Assembly: GCA_034440615.1 (NCBI GenBank)
Contig: JAOTOM010003696.1
Location: forward strand, 1-64,000
DNA from: Ashinkailepas kermadecensis
Lineage: Eukaryota > Arthropoda > Thecostraca > Neolepadidae
Length of the DNA stretch: 64,000 bases
Reading direction: 5' to 3'
The translations under genes and the position numbers were made by a program. Positions 24,480-36,734 of the stretch are shown piece by piece. How positions within the stretch are numbered: the stretch's first letter is position 1; each line of letters begins with the position of its first letter. The notes beneath the pieces were generated by a model, which saw only the letters and a program-made list of their open reading frames with translations, ran no database searches and was not told the origin of the DNA.

Positions 24480-26999
24480 GCGGCGCGGCACGCCGGCCGC
24501 TGGACGAGGCGGCGACACGTCGGTTCGCGCGCCAACAACGCGGCGGCACGCCGGCTCGCGCCAACGCGGTACGTACTCCACCTGCGGCGTACGAGCTCGT
24601 GGCCGGCCGCAGTCACGTGACCATTTCGGTGTCGTGTCGGCGCGTCACGTGTTCGGTCGCGTGCAGTCCGGCCGCCGGCGACACGTGACGTGAGGGGCTC
24701 GGCGCGGCTCAGGCTAACGGAGACGCACGTCGCCGGAATGCCGACCGGCCGGCCCGATGCGGATCTCCGCCCCGCACAGTGCTGTCCGACACGGCTGATG
24801 GATCACCGTCATGCAGCGCGGCTGGCCATGTTTTAAAGATGAATCGCTCGAGACGTCATTATTTTTAGACTGTAGGGCAGCGTGCTGAGAGGAGCACGGA
24901 CGGGAGACGTCGAACCATTCAGTGTGCGGTGCCTGTGCGGCCGGACCTGGTCAAGTCGGCTGCCCCCCCCGGCTCCGAATCGGCTACCCTCGGCAGCGAC
25001 CGAGGTCCCAGTCAGCTGATCAATCTGCTTTAACTCCGAAATCTATGTGGAAAGCTACACCTATCAAGAGCTTGTTTTGACCTGTAGACATGGTGTTGAC
25101 GTTCTGGATTGATTTCCATGAAACTTCGCAACGTACAGCTGCAGCAACTGCTACTGTTTTCGCCACTCGATTCCTGGCATCTGGCCATCAACATCCTGCC
25201 GGCAGATGCCTCGTTCATTGGTCAACATCATCCTTTGCTCGCATTGTTCCTATCGTGTTGCCAAATTGCTTTAAAGTCATCAGGGGTTTGACGCCTTCGC
25301 CTGCTGCCTTCCACTCCACGAAAAAAACTAATTGCAGGTCCCTGCAGCTGATTGGCCTGGCACACCCGTGGCGAACTACGCTAACTCTCACCACACTCTC
25401 TCCGAGTTGCAATTTTTAATATCACATGAATGCAGGAGGAATTTACGGCGGATTAGGCACTTCACGAGTGATTCCCAGCGAGCCAGGAAATCGACAGTCA
25501 CGACCACCTCGTGCTGCGCGTAAGTATAGGAACGTATAAGCCCAGGAAAGTATAAGCCCAACCACCTGGCCGTTAGTATTGGAACACAGCCCAACCACCT
25601 GACTCAGTCACGACCACCTCCCGCTGCGCGTTATTATGGGGACACAGCCCAACCACCTCGCCGTCGTCGCCTTCGACTAATGTTATCACCTGTGCCAGCT
25701 GCTACATCTTTCAGTAATTTTACTTCCAAGTGACGAAATGGCCAGCTTCACCTTGATGACGAATTAACCAGGATGGGACGGCACTCAGACTTGCGGTAAC
25801 TCAGCTGGCATCTCTTAGGCTTCCAAGGAACCCTTAGTGCTCCGAGGAACATCGTAGCCAATAGACGCCTATTTACGACTGCAGCAGTTCAAGGCGCCCT
25901 TCACCATTCAACACCTCTAAGCGTGCTTGCCAGTCGCAAGTGCAAGGGCCTTTTCTGACGGCCCCAAGTCCTCAGTGGCAACTAGGACCCCTTCCGTTTT
26001 CGCAGGGACCCTCTTTTATGACCCAGGGCCTTTTCCAGCGGGGCCCCTTTTCAAACGTTTCGACTCCCTCCATCAGGTCACGAGCCTTTCCTTCGGTTTG
26101 GGCCCCACCGTCAGCTCACGGGACCTTCATATTGACTCGGAGCGATCTCCGTCATCCCGGGGGCCCTTCCAACGACCCGGAGCCCCCTCCGTGGACCTGG
26201 AAGCCATTCACGTTGGTCCAGTCCAGGGTCCTCAACACTTCACGAGGGCATTTAACACCATTGACTCGGGCCCCTTTCATCGGCCCAGGACCCTTTACGT
26301 CAGCCCGGGGCCCTTCACGTCGGCCCGGAGGGCCCTTGCGAGCCCCCTGTCTGGACGGTGGTCTCGATCGAGGCGGTCGTATGGACGGTCCACTCCGACC
26401 CTCCAGGGGGTGGGGGACTGCCCCCTTCGCCGCCCTTGACTACGCCACTGCCAGGCAGAGTGCGAAAACTCGGACCATCTACCGATAGGCACCTCGTCTG
26501 ACAGGACCGCCGAGCCCCGTGCCCGCGGAGTCACCGACCAGCCGGCACCAGTCCGGCCGCTTTCGCTACGGACGAGTAAAAAACAAAACACGGCGGCCCG
26601 TCCAGCCCACAATACCGGTCCATTGTTGGGTGCCAGCGGGCAGCACGTGGTGGCCTGGCGACCGGGCGGCCGGGCCGAGGCGCCGCCGCCGTCCCGCTGC
26701 GCCCACCTCCTCCCATTGACCGGGCCGCGACCGCGCCGGCCGCGCCACTAACCGCAGCCTGATTGAATTCCGGGTGGCTCTGTGGCTGGGCTGGGTTAGG
26801 CTGGGTTGGGCTGGGCTGGGATGGGATGGGATGAAATGGGGTGGGATGAGGTGGGGCAGATCTGGCCGAGACCGGCCGCCCGGAGCGCGGCGGCCGCCGC
26901 CCCGCCGCCGGCTCAATGTGGCCGTAATTGGGTGGCGGGCGGCGGCGTCGGCCGCATTGTTCCGGCCGTGTCGGCCGTAAAAGGCAGCCACGCTGAGGT
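24480..26999. other. Unassigned stretch with degenerate short repeats
   Basis: An imperfect 110-bp repeat (CACGACCACCTCNNGCTGCGCG) lies at 25496 and 25606. A degenerate GGGCCCTTTT/GGACCCTTC word repeat spans 25960-26345. A TGGGCTGGG run lies at 26781-26850. Frames in the Gly/Pro word repeat are not believable genes. Confidence 0.35.
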
Positions 27000-27650
27000 C
27001 GCCGCCGACCCCCGCCGACACGGAGAGGTAACCGTCCACCGCGGCCGTACAAAGCCGCAGCGCGTACGGCGCCGCGCGAGGAGCTACAGGGGGAGCGGCC
27101 GACCCCCGCCGACACGGACAGGTGACCGTCCACCGCGGCCGTACAAAGCCGCGCGAGGAGCTACAGGGGGAGCGGCCGACCCCCGCCGACACGGACAGGT
27201 GACCGGCCACCGCGGCCGTACAAAGCCGCAGCGCGTACGGCGCCGCGCGAGGAGCTACAGGGGGAGCGGCCGACCCCGTCGACACGGACAGGTAACCGTC
27301 CACCGCGGCCGTACAAAGCCGCAGCGCGTACGGCGCCGCGCGAGGGCTACGGGGAGCGGCCGACCCCCGCCGACACGGACAGGTAACCGTCCACCGCGGC
27401 CGTACAAAGCCGCAGCGCGTACGGCGCCGCGCGGAGCTACGGGGGAGCGGCCGACCCCCGCCGACACGGAGAGGTAACCGTCCACCGCGGCCGTACAAAG
27501 CCGCAGCGCGTACGGCGCCGCGCGAGGAGCTACAGGGGGAGCGGGCGGCCGACCCCGCCGACACGGACAGGTGACCGTCCACCGCGGCCGTACAAAGCCG
27601 CAGCGCGTACGGCGCCGCGCGAGGAGCTACAGGGGGAGCGGAGCGGCCGA
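27000..27650. repeat. About 95-bp minisatellite, 7 copies
   Basis: Units contain CGCCGACACGGACAGGTGAC, CCACCGCGGCCGTACAAAGC and GGAGCTACAGGGGGAGCGG. Spacing varies (about 78-98 bp) by loss of the GCAGCGCGTACGGCGCC block and by GAGGAGCT/GAGGGCT indels. Confidence 0.95.
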
Positions 27651-28540
27651 GTCGGCGGCAGTGGGCGGAGCCGGCGGAGGGCCGAGGGATGGGGCCTGCA
27701 GTGGGTCGACTCCTGTGTTTTGGGTGTTTTGGCGCCACCGAGCCACCACACGAGACAATAAGCAACTCGCCCGCCGCCGAATTCCGCGCCGACCGACAAC
27801 ACGCCGGCCGGCGCCGTGCCGCCCCCCGAACACAACCGCACGCCGCCGGCACCGCACGACCCGGCCGACAACCGACTGCCGGCCGCGGCACAAAAACCGG
27901 CCACAAAAACCGGCCGGAACGCCGCAAAAACCAGGCCGCCTTGAAGAACACGTCGCCGACAGCGGCGGCAAAAACGAGCCGTGCACCGGCGGCGCGTCGC
28001 TCGCCGCTTCGCCCCGCCGGCCACGTGTGACCCCGCATCGATAGCCGGCCGGTAAACACCGGCGCGCACACGATACCGGCAGACAGGCGATGAGCATGCC
28101 CGGCGCCGCTGATAACGGCGCAACTTTTCCTGTCGCCCTTTGCGACCTCCAATCTACACGGTCCGGTTATTGCGGCCAGGTGATATTCGGCAGTGTGTGT
28201 GGGGGGTTACAGGGCGCGCCAGCACCTGGGCCATTTACCTCCATGACTATCCAGAGCGGATGGGTGATTACTTGACGTTTCGTCACAGGCCGCCGCTCTG
28301 GCCGTGATTGGCGTTACAAATACCGCGTGCTGCCTGGTCCGGGAACGCATGCACTTCGAGTTCAGTAAGCAGATCGGTCCCAGCCCGCGACGCTGTCAGC
28401 CCAATAAACGCGGCCGCTGCTCGCTCCGTGCGCCAAACCACACGGCCACGTCGAGTTGTGCTGCCGGCGGCACACGTGCCACCGGCTGGTCGGTCGCAGC
28501 AGCCGCCGCTTACCCAGTGCAGCGCTGGCAGCGGCGTCAT
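27651..28540. other. GC-rich stretch after the 95-bp array
   Basis: It contains a CACAAAAACCGGCC duplication at 27889-27915. No gene recognised. Confidence 0.3.
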
Positions 28541-28732
28541 AGCCAGCTCAGCCGTGCCCTCTGTGCGGGCAGAGCCAGCTCAGCCGTGCCCTCTGTGCGG
28601 GCAGAGCCAGCTCAGCCGTGCCCTCTGTGCGGGCAGAGCCAGCTCAGCCGTGCCCTCTGTGCGGGCAGAGCCAGCTCAGCCGTGCCCCTGTGCGGGCAGA
28701 GCCAGCTCAGCCGTGCCCTCTGTGCGGACAGA
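28541..28732. repeat. 32-bp minisatellite, 6 copies
   Basis: Units AGCCAGCTCAGCCGTGCC plus CTCTGTGCGGGCAG, starting near 28541, 28573, 28605, 28637, 28669 and 28700. One unit has lost a CT. Confidence 0.95.
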
Positions 28733-28810
28733 GCCGATGACACTGGCACCGTCACATACGCGACGGCGCCATAGATCACGCCCCCGTCAGCGACCGGCAA
28801 CAACTGAGCC

Positions 28811-30236
28811 GGTCCGACGCCGAGGAGCGACACACCGCACCGTACCGTACCGCGTCACACAGCTCACGACGTGATCTGGTCAACTGCCGAGGAGCGACAC
28901 ACCGCACCGTACCGTACCGCGTCACACAGCTCACGACGTGATCTGGTCAACTGCCGAGGAGCGACACACCGCACCGTACCGTATCGCGTCACACACCCCA
29001 CGAACCTAATTTATTAAAGCCGAGGAGCGCACACCGCACCGTACCGTACCGCGTCACACAGCTCACGACGTGATCTGGTCAACTGCCGAGGAGCGACACA
29101 CCGCACCGTACCGTACCGCGTCACACAGCTCACGACGTGATCTGGTCAACTGCCGAGGAGCGACACACCGCACCGTACCGTACCGCGTCACACAGCTCAC
29201 GACGTGATCTGGTCAACTGCCGAGGAGCGACACACCGCACCGTACCGTACCGCGTCACACAGCTCACGACGTGATCTGGTCAACTGCCGAGGAGCGACAC
29301 ACCGCACCGTACCGTACCGCGTCACACAGCTCACGACGTGATCTGGTCAACTGCCGGGAGCGACACACCGCACCGTACCGTACCGCGTCACACAGCTCAC
29401 GACGTGATCTGGTCAACTGCCGAGGAGCGACACACCGCACCGTACCGTACCGCGTCACACAGCTCACGACGTGATCTGGTCAACTGCCGAGGAGCGACAC
29501 ACCGCACCGTACCGTACCGCGTCACACAGCTCACGACGTGATCTGGTCAACTGCCGAGGAGCGACACACCGCACCGTACCGTACCGCGTCACACAGCTCA
29601 CGACGTGATCTGGTCAACTGCCGAGGAGCGACACACCGCACCGTACCGTACCGCGTCACACAGCTCACGACGTGATCTGGTCAACTGCCGAGGAGCGACA
29701 CACCGCACCGTACCGTACACCACGCGATCTGGTCAACTGCCGAGGAGCGACACACCGCACCGTACCGTACCGCGTCACACAGCTCACGACGTGATCTGGT
29801 CAACTGCCGAGGAGCGACACACCGCACCGTACCGTACCGTACCGCGTCACACAGCTCACGACGTGATCTGGTCAACTGCCGAGGAGCGACACACCGCACC
29901 GTACCGTACCGCGTCACACAGCTCACGACGTGATCTGGTCAACTGCCGAGGAGCGACACACCGCACCGTACCGTACCGTACCGTACCGTACCGTACCGCG
30001 TCACACAGCTCACGACGGTGATCTGGTCAACTGCCGAGGAGCGACACACCGCACCGTACCGTACCGCGTCACACAGCTCACGACGTGATCTGGTCAACTG
30101 CCGAGGAGCGACACACCGCACCGTACCGTACCGCGTCACACAGCTCACGACGTGATCTGGTCAACTGCCGAGGAGCGACACACCGCACCGTACCGTACCG
30201 CGTCACACAGCTCACGACGGGATCTGGTCAACTGCG
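28811..30236. repeat. 67-bp satellite array, about 21 copies
   Basis: Units contain GATCTGGTCAACTGCCGAGG, AGCGACACACCGCACCGTAC and GCGTCACACAGCTCACGACG. The internal ACCGT pair expands to three copies near 29830 and about six near 29970. One unit at 28985-29030 is replaced by unrelated AT-rich sequence, and another at 29715-29730 is partly deleted. Confidence 0.97.
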
Positions 30237-30490
30237 CGGCAGGTGTGCGAACTCGCCACCGACACCGGCCACCCACCCGTGTCGAATTACCGACCCGGAC
30301 ACGGTCGAGCGTCCCGCTGACCCAGACGCAGCCGTCGCACCTGCTGACCCTGCGACAGTCGACCCCTCCTGCTGATCCAGACACGGACAGCCCAGCCTGC
30401 TGACCCGGAGACGACACTCGCCCGGCTTACTGGCCCACGCAGTGGTAGGTGGGTACTTGGGTGCAGGGTACAGGTAGGTACAGGGTACAG

Positions 30491-30661
30491 TAGGTAGGTA
30501 CTTGGGCTCTTTTACGACGCATTCGACTGCTGAGTCACATGGCGTCGCCTCTCTCGCCCGTTGGCAGAGGTGGACTCGGTAATCCCACCGGTTGTGGAAT
30601 TCGAACCCATGGTCTTACGACCAAGAGTCCAACTCCCTACCGACTGAGCTACCGCGCCCCC
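30491..30661 (-). mobile_element. tRNA-Lys-like SINE with perfect tail stem
   Basis: The minus strand reads GCGGTAGCTCAGTCGGTAGG (A box), a GACTCTTGGTC loop like tRNA-Lys(CTT) and CATGGGTTCGAATTCC (B box). The tail stem is GGCGACGC.../GCGTCG followed by TAAAAGAGCCCAAG. A GTAGGTAC microsatellite adjoins the tail, so the target duplication cannot be defined. Confidence 0.8.
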
Positions 30662-30879
30662 GACCCAGTGTTTGCTCAACACTACCCACCAGACTAAGTA
30701 TCTACGAACCCCAGTTACAGCTACCCGGCTAAAAACACCTGTCTACTCACACCCAGACATAACGACCCGGAACCAGGGGGAGGGGGAGGGGCAGCAGCTA
30801 CACGTCGCCGAACACGTCCAATGATTATGAACAGGTCGGCTCATAGCATGCAACCTGGCCAGGACCTGCCCCGGCCGGC

Positions 30880-31150
30880 AGGTGTGCCAATGGTGGTGTG
30901 ATGCCCCGGCCGGCAGGTGTGCCGATGGTGGTGTGATGGCCGGCAGGTGTGCCGATGGTCATGTGATGGCCGGCAGGTGTACCGATGGTCATGCGATGCC
31001 CGGCCGGCAGGTGTGCCGATGGTGGTGTGATGCCCCGGCCGGCAGGTGTGCCGATGGTCATGGGATGCCCGGCCGGCAGGTGTGCCGATGGTGGTGTGAT
31101 GCCCCGGCCGGCAGGTGTGTGCCGATGGTCATGCGATGCCCGGCCGGCAG
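30880..31150. repeat. Minisatellite of GGCCGGCAGGTGTGCCGATG units
   Basis: About nine units of roughly 28-35 bp, alternating GGTGGTGTGATG and GGTCATG.GATG endings with or without CCCCGGCC, so it has a higher-order alternation. Confidence 0.92.
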
Positions 31151-31730
31151 ACCACACCTCCGCTGAGTCACGGCCATTCGCCATCCACGGCTGCACCGAG
31201 CCGTGCAGCCGCCACACGGGCGCTGATGTCACCGTCACCCCCCCCTCTCCACTGCACAGTCGGAGAGCGATTGGTGGCGGACTCGACCCGCCGTCGCATG
31301 GCTCCCTGGCGGCCCCACGCGACGGCTCGCCACGGTGGCGATGGCGGACGGAGCCGCGAGATCCCAGCCACGTGTCGGCCGACCACGGCTGGAACGCTGG
31401 AACGTTGTCGGCTTGTGCGGCGCTGGTGCCCCGCAGCACGCCCGGACGTGGACGACAGCTGGGGGTCGGCGGGATCAACCAGCCGCGCAGTGAGCCGTTC
31501 TGACCCACGACCCACGACCCCCGGCTCGACGGCGGCACCGTCCACCCTTCGACCAGCGATTACGCTTCAAAGGAGCGTCTGACCACGCGGCTGATCTGGC
31601 GGGGCGAGGCGGGGTGGACGCTATTTCCAGCGGCGGTGCACATCAGTCGGCGGCCGGCACGGCGCCGTCTGCAGTTCCGGCTACCGGCCAGGCGGCTCGA
31701 CAGACAGCAACACGCGGACAGGTGCGCCCG

Positions 31731-31915
31731 GCGCCGACACGTACACACCGCTGCACGAGCCGGCGGCGGGCGAGCTACAGGTCCAGCTGTAGCTGTCGGC
31801 GCCGACACGTACACACCGCTGCACGAGCCGGCGGCGGGCAAGCTACAGGTCCAGCTGTAGCTGTCGGCGCCGACACGTACACACCGCTGCACGAGCCGGC
31901 GGCGGGCTACAAGTT
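31731..31915. repeat. 67-bp minisatellite, 3 copies
   Basis: GCGCCGACACGTACACACCG recurs at about 31731, 31798 and 31866, followed by CTGCACGAGCCGGCGGCGGG and AGCTACAGGTCCAGCTGTAG. Confidence 0.95.
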
Positions 31916-33080
31916 CAGCTGGAGACGCCGCCGCCTGCCGCCGGCAGACGGGCGTCACGTCACGTGGGGGCACGCCAGTCAGGTATGCCGGCAGCCGCCC
32001 GCCGTCTGCTGCCGGCCAGTGCGACAGTTGGCCGCGGCTGGGCGTGCGGCAGCCGTCTCGACATCAGGTCACCATCTCGGCCGCACGCCGACCCCACTCC
32101 CGGTGCCGCCTGTACCGCCGACCCTGCGGCCCGGACACAGCCGACCCTGCGGCCGGCCGCTCACCATGCAGCGCCGAGTCCACGCCGTCCGTCGGCCACG
32201 GCGCAGCTCGGCCACGACGCAGCTCGGCCACGACCGGCCCGACCCGCCAACGGCGTCGGCCCCGCGGTGGAGGACGCCGGCAACCTACCACGTCCGGCTC
32301 TCACCTCCTCACAGCGGTGGCAGCCGCGCCAGTCTGGCACGCCCACCCTTCGGCCGGCACGAGGTAGCCGAGCGGCGGGCGGCGGCACGGTGACCACACG
32401 GCACGGCGTCGCCGCAGCGACAGCCGATGGTGGCCGATATCAGGCGCGACGCCGACTCGCCGGCTAGTTGCTAAGCTCCAGCTGGCACACTTAATAACAG
32501 CGCCGCCCTCCTTCCAGGTATCTCCGTCGACGTCAAGCTATAAACGTGCATTTGCAAGTCCGTTTGCCAGGTCCATCACTGACGCCTGAATAACAACCAC
32601 CGGTCAAACGGCACACCATCATGTGATAGGAGGCAATCTCGCACGCGATATTCAGAACCGGGCTGCTGCGAACGTCGCAGTCGATGTGCCAGATACGTTC
32701 GACAGGCTTATTCAGACGTAATGCATGTCAAAACCGTTAGCCGGCAGCATGTCGCAGCGGATCGGCGCCGCTCTCAGCCACCCCGTCGGCCAGCTGTGTG
32801 GCGCTGCTCCCCGAAAGGAAAGTGGTCGGTCCGCATGTGTGACGACGGGCGACGGGGCCACGTGCCGTCTTGTGACGGGTCGGGGCCGGCCGGCGACGCG
32901 TCACCGTCACGTCCCACGTCACGGCCACACACGGTGTGACGGCCACCGGCCGGGAGCGCCACGGTCTGACTGTCCGCCAGGCCGTACTCGGGCAGTGCGC
33001 TACGGCCGGACTGTCCGCCAGGCCGTACTCCGTCAGCGAGGCACGCCAGCCGGCTGCGTCGAGTTGGACATCCGGGTTCT
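31916..33080. other. GC-rich stretch, no gene recognised
   Basis: It contains short duplications (GCAGCTCGGCCACGAC at 32203-32236, CTGTCCGCCAGGCCGTACTC at 32970 and 33010). Nothing else is supported. Confidence 0.3.
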
Positions 33081-33140
33081 TGGCTGGTTATTTGAGTGTT
33101 AGGGTGCACCGACCAGTTTTGGTAATTTAGCGCCCACAAC
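33081..33140 (-). mobile_element. LINE-tail fragment, TSD not found
   Basis: Plus-strand TGGCTGGTTATTTGAGTGTT then AGGGTGC...AGCGCCCACAAC fits the tail family. Its edges are approximate and I could not find a convincing direct repeat. Confidence 0.7.
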
Positions 33141-33508
33141 TAATAGCATGCCACCGGCTAGGTATAATCGGGCATTCCTCTGAGGTACTAAATGTTCACA
33201 GTCACACACACCCAAGTCACATCTTTAGCACACATGCACGAAAAGATATCCGGGCTCCGGGGCGCATCATTCACTCTGGAGCTGAGCAACTGATGGGCTA
33301 AACCCGGCGTCTGACGGCACCGGCAGCTGCAGGCTGGGTCGGTGCCGCCAGACGCCGGCTTGCCAGGATTGACCATGCCAGGACTGGCCATGCGAGGTTG
33401 ACCATGCGATCGACGCCGCGACGCTCGGACGATCGTGTTGAGACGCACCACGGCGCTGAACGTTGGGGCAGATTCACGCCATGACTGCCAGGCGTGGTGC
33501 GCACCCCT

Positions 33509-33563
33509 GTTGTTGTTATTGGGGTTTAGGGGCGCATCAACTGCCTAGGTTATACAGCGCCCA
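33509..33563 (-). mobile_element. 55-bp LINE-tail fragment, perfect 14-bp TSD
   Basis: Plus-strand GTTGTTGTTATTGGGGTTTA, then GGGGCGC...GCGCCCA. TGGTGCGCACCCCT flanks it at 33495-33508 and 33564-33577. The tail repeat here is a trinucleotide (AAC on the sense strand), unlike the AACC of other copies. Confidence 0.95.
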
Positions 33564-33610
33564 TGGTGCGCACCCCTCGGCGCGCCGACCACAAGGCGTT
33601 CGACGTACTT

Positions 33611-33691
33611 GGTTGGTTATTTGGGTTTTAGGGCGCTTCGACCAGAGTTGATCATTCGCGCCCATCTATAAGCACATCTAGTGGCCCAACA
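33611..33691 (-). mobile_element. 81-bp LINE-tail fragment, perfect 15-bp TSD
   Basis: Plus-strand GGTTGGTTATTTGGGTTTTA, then GGGCGC...GCGCCC and CATCTAGTGGCCCAACA. GCGTTCGACGTACTT lies on both sides (33596-33610 and 33692-33706). Only 33 bp separate it from the preceding target duplication. Confidence 0.96.
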
Positions 33692-34089
33692 GCGTTCGAC
33701 GTACTTGATCTGGTGCATGGCGACGAGTGGGTCCGACGAGCCACGTGCAGTCGAGTTGTCACACACGTGTGTACCACAGCAGGGCGGGTGCACGTGCCAA
33801 GGCAGTGCCTGTCAGCGAGGGTCACCAGGGGCCCCGGTCGCAGGCCGCCTACACCGCCGACAATCTACCGTCACCCCAAATGCTTCAGGTGATGCGATCG
33901 ACCATCAGTTGCGAGGGTCTCCAGCGACAGGGGTTCTCTACCAGCCAAAGCCGCCACAAGCGCCCAGGCGATGTGGCTCAGGTGTTGGGGTAGCGTGCGT
34001 GTGTCACGAGCGCCGCAAGGTGACTCTGTGCCCAGTGACGTGAGCTGCCGTCCGAATCACGTGACCTCGGCCAACACAGGTGTGGCTGG

Positions 34090-34525
34090 TCACGTTGTCC
34101 GGGTGAAGATGCCACACCACACATGGCCACAGTAATAGTGATGGCAGGAGTTGTCCGGGTGAAGCTGCCACACCACACAATAGCCGCAGTAATAGTGATG
34201 GCATGAGTTGTCCGAGTGAAGCTGCCACACCACACAATGGCCGCAGTGATAGTGATGGCAGGAGTTGTCCGGGTGAAGATGCCACACCACACATGGCCGC
34301 AGTAATAGTGATGGCAGGAGTTGTCCAGGCGAAGCTGCCACACCACACAATGGCCACAGTAATAGTGATGGCAGGAGTTGTCCAGGTGAAGCTGCCACAC
34401 CACACAATGGCCGCAGTGATAGTGATGACAGGAGCTGTCCAGGTGAAGCTGCCACACCACACGTGGCCGCAGTGATAGTGATGACAGTTGTCCAGGTGAA
34501 GCTGTCACACCACACAATGGCCGCG
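34090..34525. repeat. About 57-bp minisatellite, 7-8 copies
   Basis: Units contain GTTGTCCGGGTGAAGCTGCC, ACACCACACAATGGCCGCAG and TAATAGTGATGGCAGGA. Even-odd units differ in ATGCCACACCACACATGG against CTGCCACACCACACAATGG. Confidence 0.93.
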
Positions 34526-35102
34526 CCAGTTCCGACACGTGAGCCAAACATCACCCAGCGGCTAAAACTCAGCCCACGCCTGCCACAGCGCCGGCTGGAT
34601 ATCGCGAACTCATCCACTCCCCGCCACGAAAAATACCCGACCGTTCCCGGCGTAATTGGCGGCGGCGACCCCGCATTATTTTCAGTGTCAGATCGCTGAT
34701 CGATCGTCCCGGAAACGGACAGATTTCGAGCCGCCGTCGGCGGGGCCAGATTGATTCCGTCGGATGGACAGCCCACGCACCGGACGCCAGAAAGTGGCCA
34801 CCGACCGAGTCAGCTCCAGCAACAGACTGATCCCGCCGGATGGACGGCCCACGCACCGGAATGCTCCGCCAGATAAGTGGCCACCAACCAAGTCAGTTCC
34901 AGCAAAATGATTCCGCCGGATGTCCACGTCAGCTCCGGTTACCGGCTAAGAAAAGCTTCCCATCTGAATAACGGACGGGACCGTCCAAGGCCGTCACACA
35001 CACACACAGACTCGCAGACGTCACTGCATGGATGCACGAGCCGGCGACTGCTGGCGACGTTTCGGCGACAGCGCCCGACACGGCTGTGGCCCGGGCGGGA
35101 CC

Positions 35103-35262
35103 GGTTGGTTACTGGTTTTACGACACGTCGACCGTTGAGTCATGTAGTGTCGCCAATCTCTCACGCCGATTGGTCGCGGGCGAAGAGTAGCGACAGGTGA
35201 GACTCGAACTCACAACCTTTCGATTGTGAGACGAGCATCTTGCCCCTGGACCACTCGACCCA
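35103..35262 (-). mobile_element. tRNA-Val-like SINE, fully paired tail stem
   Basis: Minus-strand head GTGGTCCAGGGGCAAGATGC with B box GTGAGTTCGAGTCTC. The tail stem is CGACAC/GTGTCG, fully Watson-Crick, where sister copies have a G-U pair (CGACGC/GTGTCG). It ends AAAACCAGTAACCAACCGG. No target duplication is obvious. Confidence 0.88.
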
Positions 35263-35458
35263 CTCCCGCCCAGACACATTCGTGATTAGGCTCGCCACAA
35301 CAGTGAGGGCAGTCATTGTTCACAGGGTTCTCAGCCTCCCCACAAATTCCGAACAACACGTGTGGTATGTTGGACGAAATAAATCGATTTGAAGGCACAT
35401 TTTCACAAACAGTGGACATCCGGTCGTCGGGAGAATTGGACTGGGTAGTCAACCCGCC

Positions 35459-35562
35459 CACTCACGCTCAGCTACGCCAAACTACTCACATTGCCACTGG
35501 CTGGACGCCCGCCCACTCACGCTCAGTTACGCCAAACCACTCACATTGCCACTGGCTGGACC
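35459..35562. repeat. 55-bp tandem duplication
   Basis: Two copies of ACTCACGCTCAGNTACGCC, AAACNACTCACATTGCCACT and GGCTGGAC. Confidence 0.9.
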
Positions 35563-36335
35563 CAGTCTCAGTTTGGTACGGCTCCAGTCCCACCAGCCTC
35601 GCGGCCTCCCAATCAACTTATAATAATTGAAATGCTCGATGTGTGGTGTTTCTGATAAGTTGACACGGCCCAGAGCTGAAATTCCGCTTTCAATCAATAC
35701 AATTAAGAAACATTCCTACACGGCATGCTGAAGACATGCGATGACCTCACTGAGTCAAGAAAATCTTCCCAAATCAGAACTGCAAATAACCACAAGGCAC
35801 GTGTCACCTACTGGCCCTGAACAGCTGAGGCGAGCTGCTGGAGCCAAGGAGATCCCCTCAAAGTACACATCAACACAAAACATCTATGCATGTTTATAGT
35901 GTGTAATCACTTCTCCCATTAGCGCATCTAGTGGCAAAAACAAACGAAAGGGCCGTATCAATCAACCCGGTACCAGCGACGAATGCTGCCAAACATTCTC
36001 CTGACATCACGCTTCTTCGTGCGCCACGAAGTAAACAGAGCAAGACGTGCTTGGACCATTCATCACCACCCAGGCCTCGAGCACACGTGACGTCACGTTG
36101 AGGTTCACGTGTCGTCGGCCCAGTGTTGAGCTCGGCTCCGGAACGGGACGCGACACCCGACGACGGCCGTCACCATTGGCAGGCCACCGAACAGACCAAA
36201 CGTGGGCGCGTACGGCGCACGCACGAAACCAAACGTGCTCAGTAGCTGTGAAACCGGAACACATTCCTCCCAGCCGCGCCGCTGGGTCGACGACGCTCAC
36301 ACCAGCCACCCAAAGACTCCTCCACAGCACCACGC

Positions 36336-36555
36336 AGTGCCACGCAGCACCAAGCATTATCACGCAGCATCACGCAGTACCAAACAGCACCACGCAGTAC
36401 CGCACAGTGCCACGCAGCACCAAGCATTATCACGCAGCATCGCGCAGTACCAAACAGCACCAGGCAGTACTACGCAGTACCACGCAGCACCAAGCATTAT
36501 CACGCAGCATCACGCAGTACCAAACAGCACCACGCAGTACCACGCAGTGCCACGC
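36336..36555. repeat. 15-mer CACGCAGYACC repeat array
   Basis: About 15 units in a higher-order order: CACGCAGCACCAAGCATTAT, CACGCAGCATCACGCAGTACC, AAACAGCACCACGCAGTACC. The block repeats three times at about 60-75 bp spacing. Confidence 0.9.
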
Positions 36556-36734
36556 GAGGTACGAAGAAGGTGGAGAAAACAGTTGTGCAAAGAAAGATGA
36601 CTGGGATAGGGTTCCGGGCGTGGCGGAGTGAGTAGCTGTGGCTGACGGTCCAAGGACTGGTAGACCCTAGCCAGAGTATATCTCTCGCACCGATAAATGA
36701 AGTAATATCGGCCTCCCCGAGCTATGTTTGGAGG

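Noticed and set aside
26566..28152. 528-codon minus-strand open frame
   Set aside because: It crosses the 95-bp minisatellite and low-complexity GC-rich DNA, and shows no recognisable domain; better explained by the rarity of stops.
32580..32605. Possible 20-bp tail insertion (GACGCCTGAATAACAACC)
   Set aside because: It resembles the tail but has no flanking direct repeats, so it cannot be separated from chance.
35910..35940. Further LINE-tail copy from the GCGCATCTAGTGGC match
   Set aside because: Only the short word shared with the fragment at 33611 is present; there is no hairpin arm pair, tail or direct repeat.
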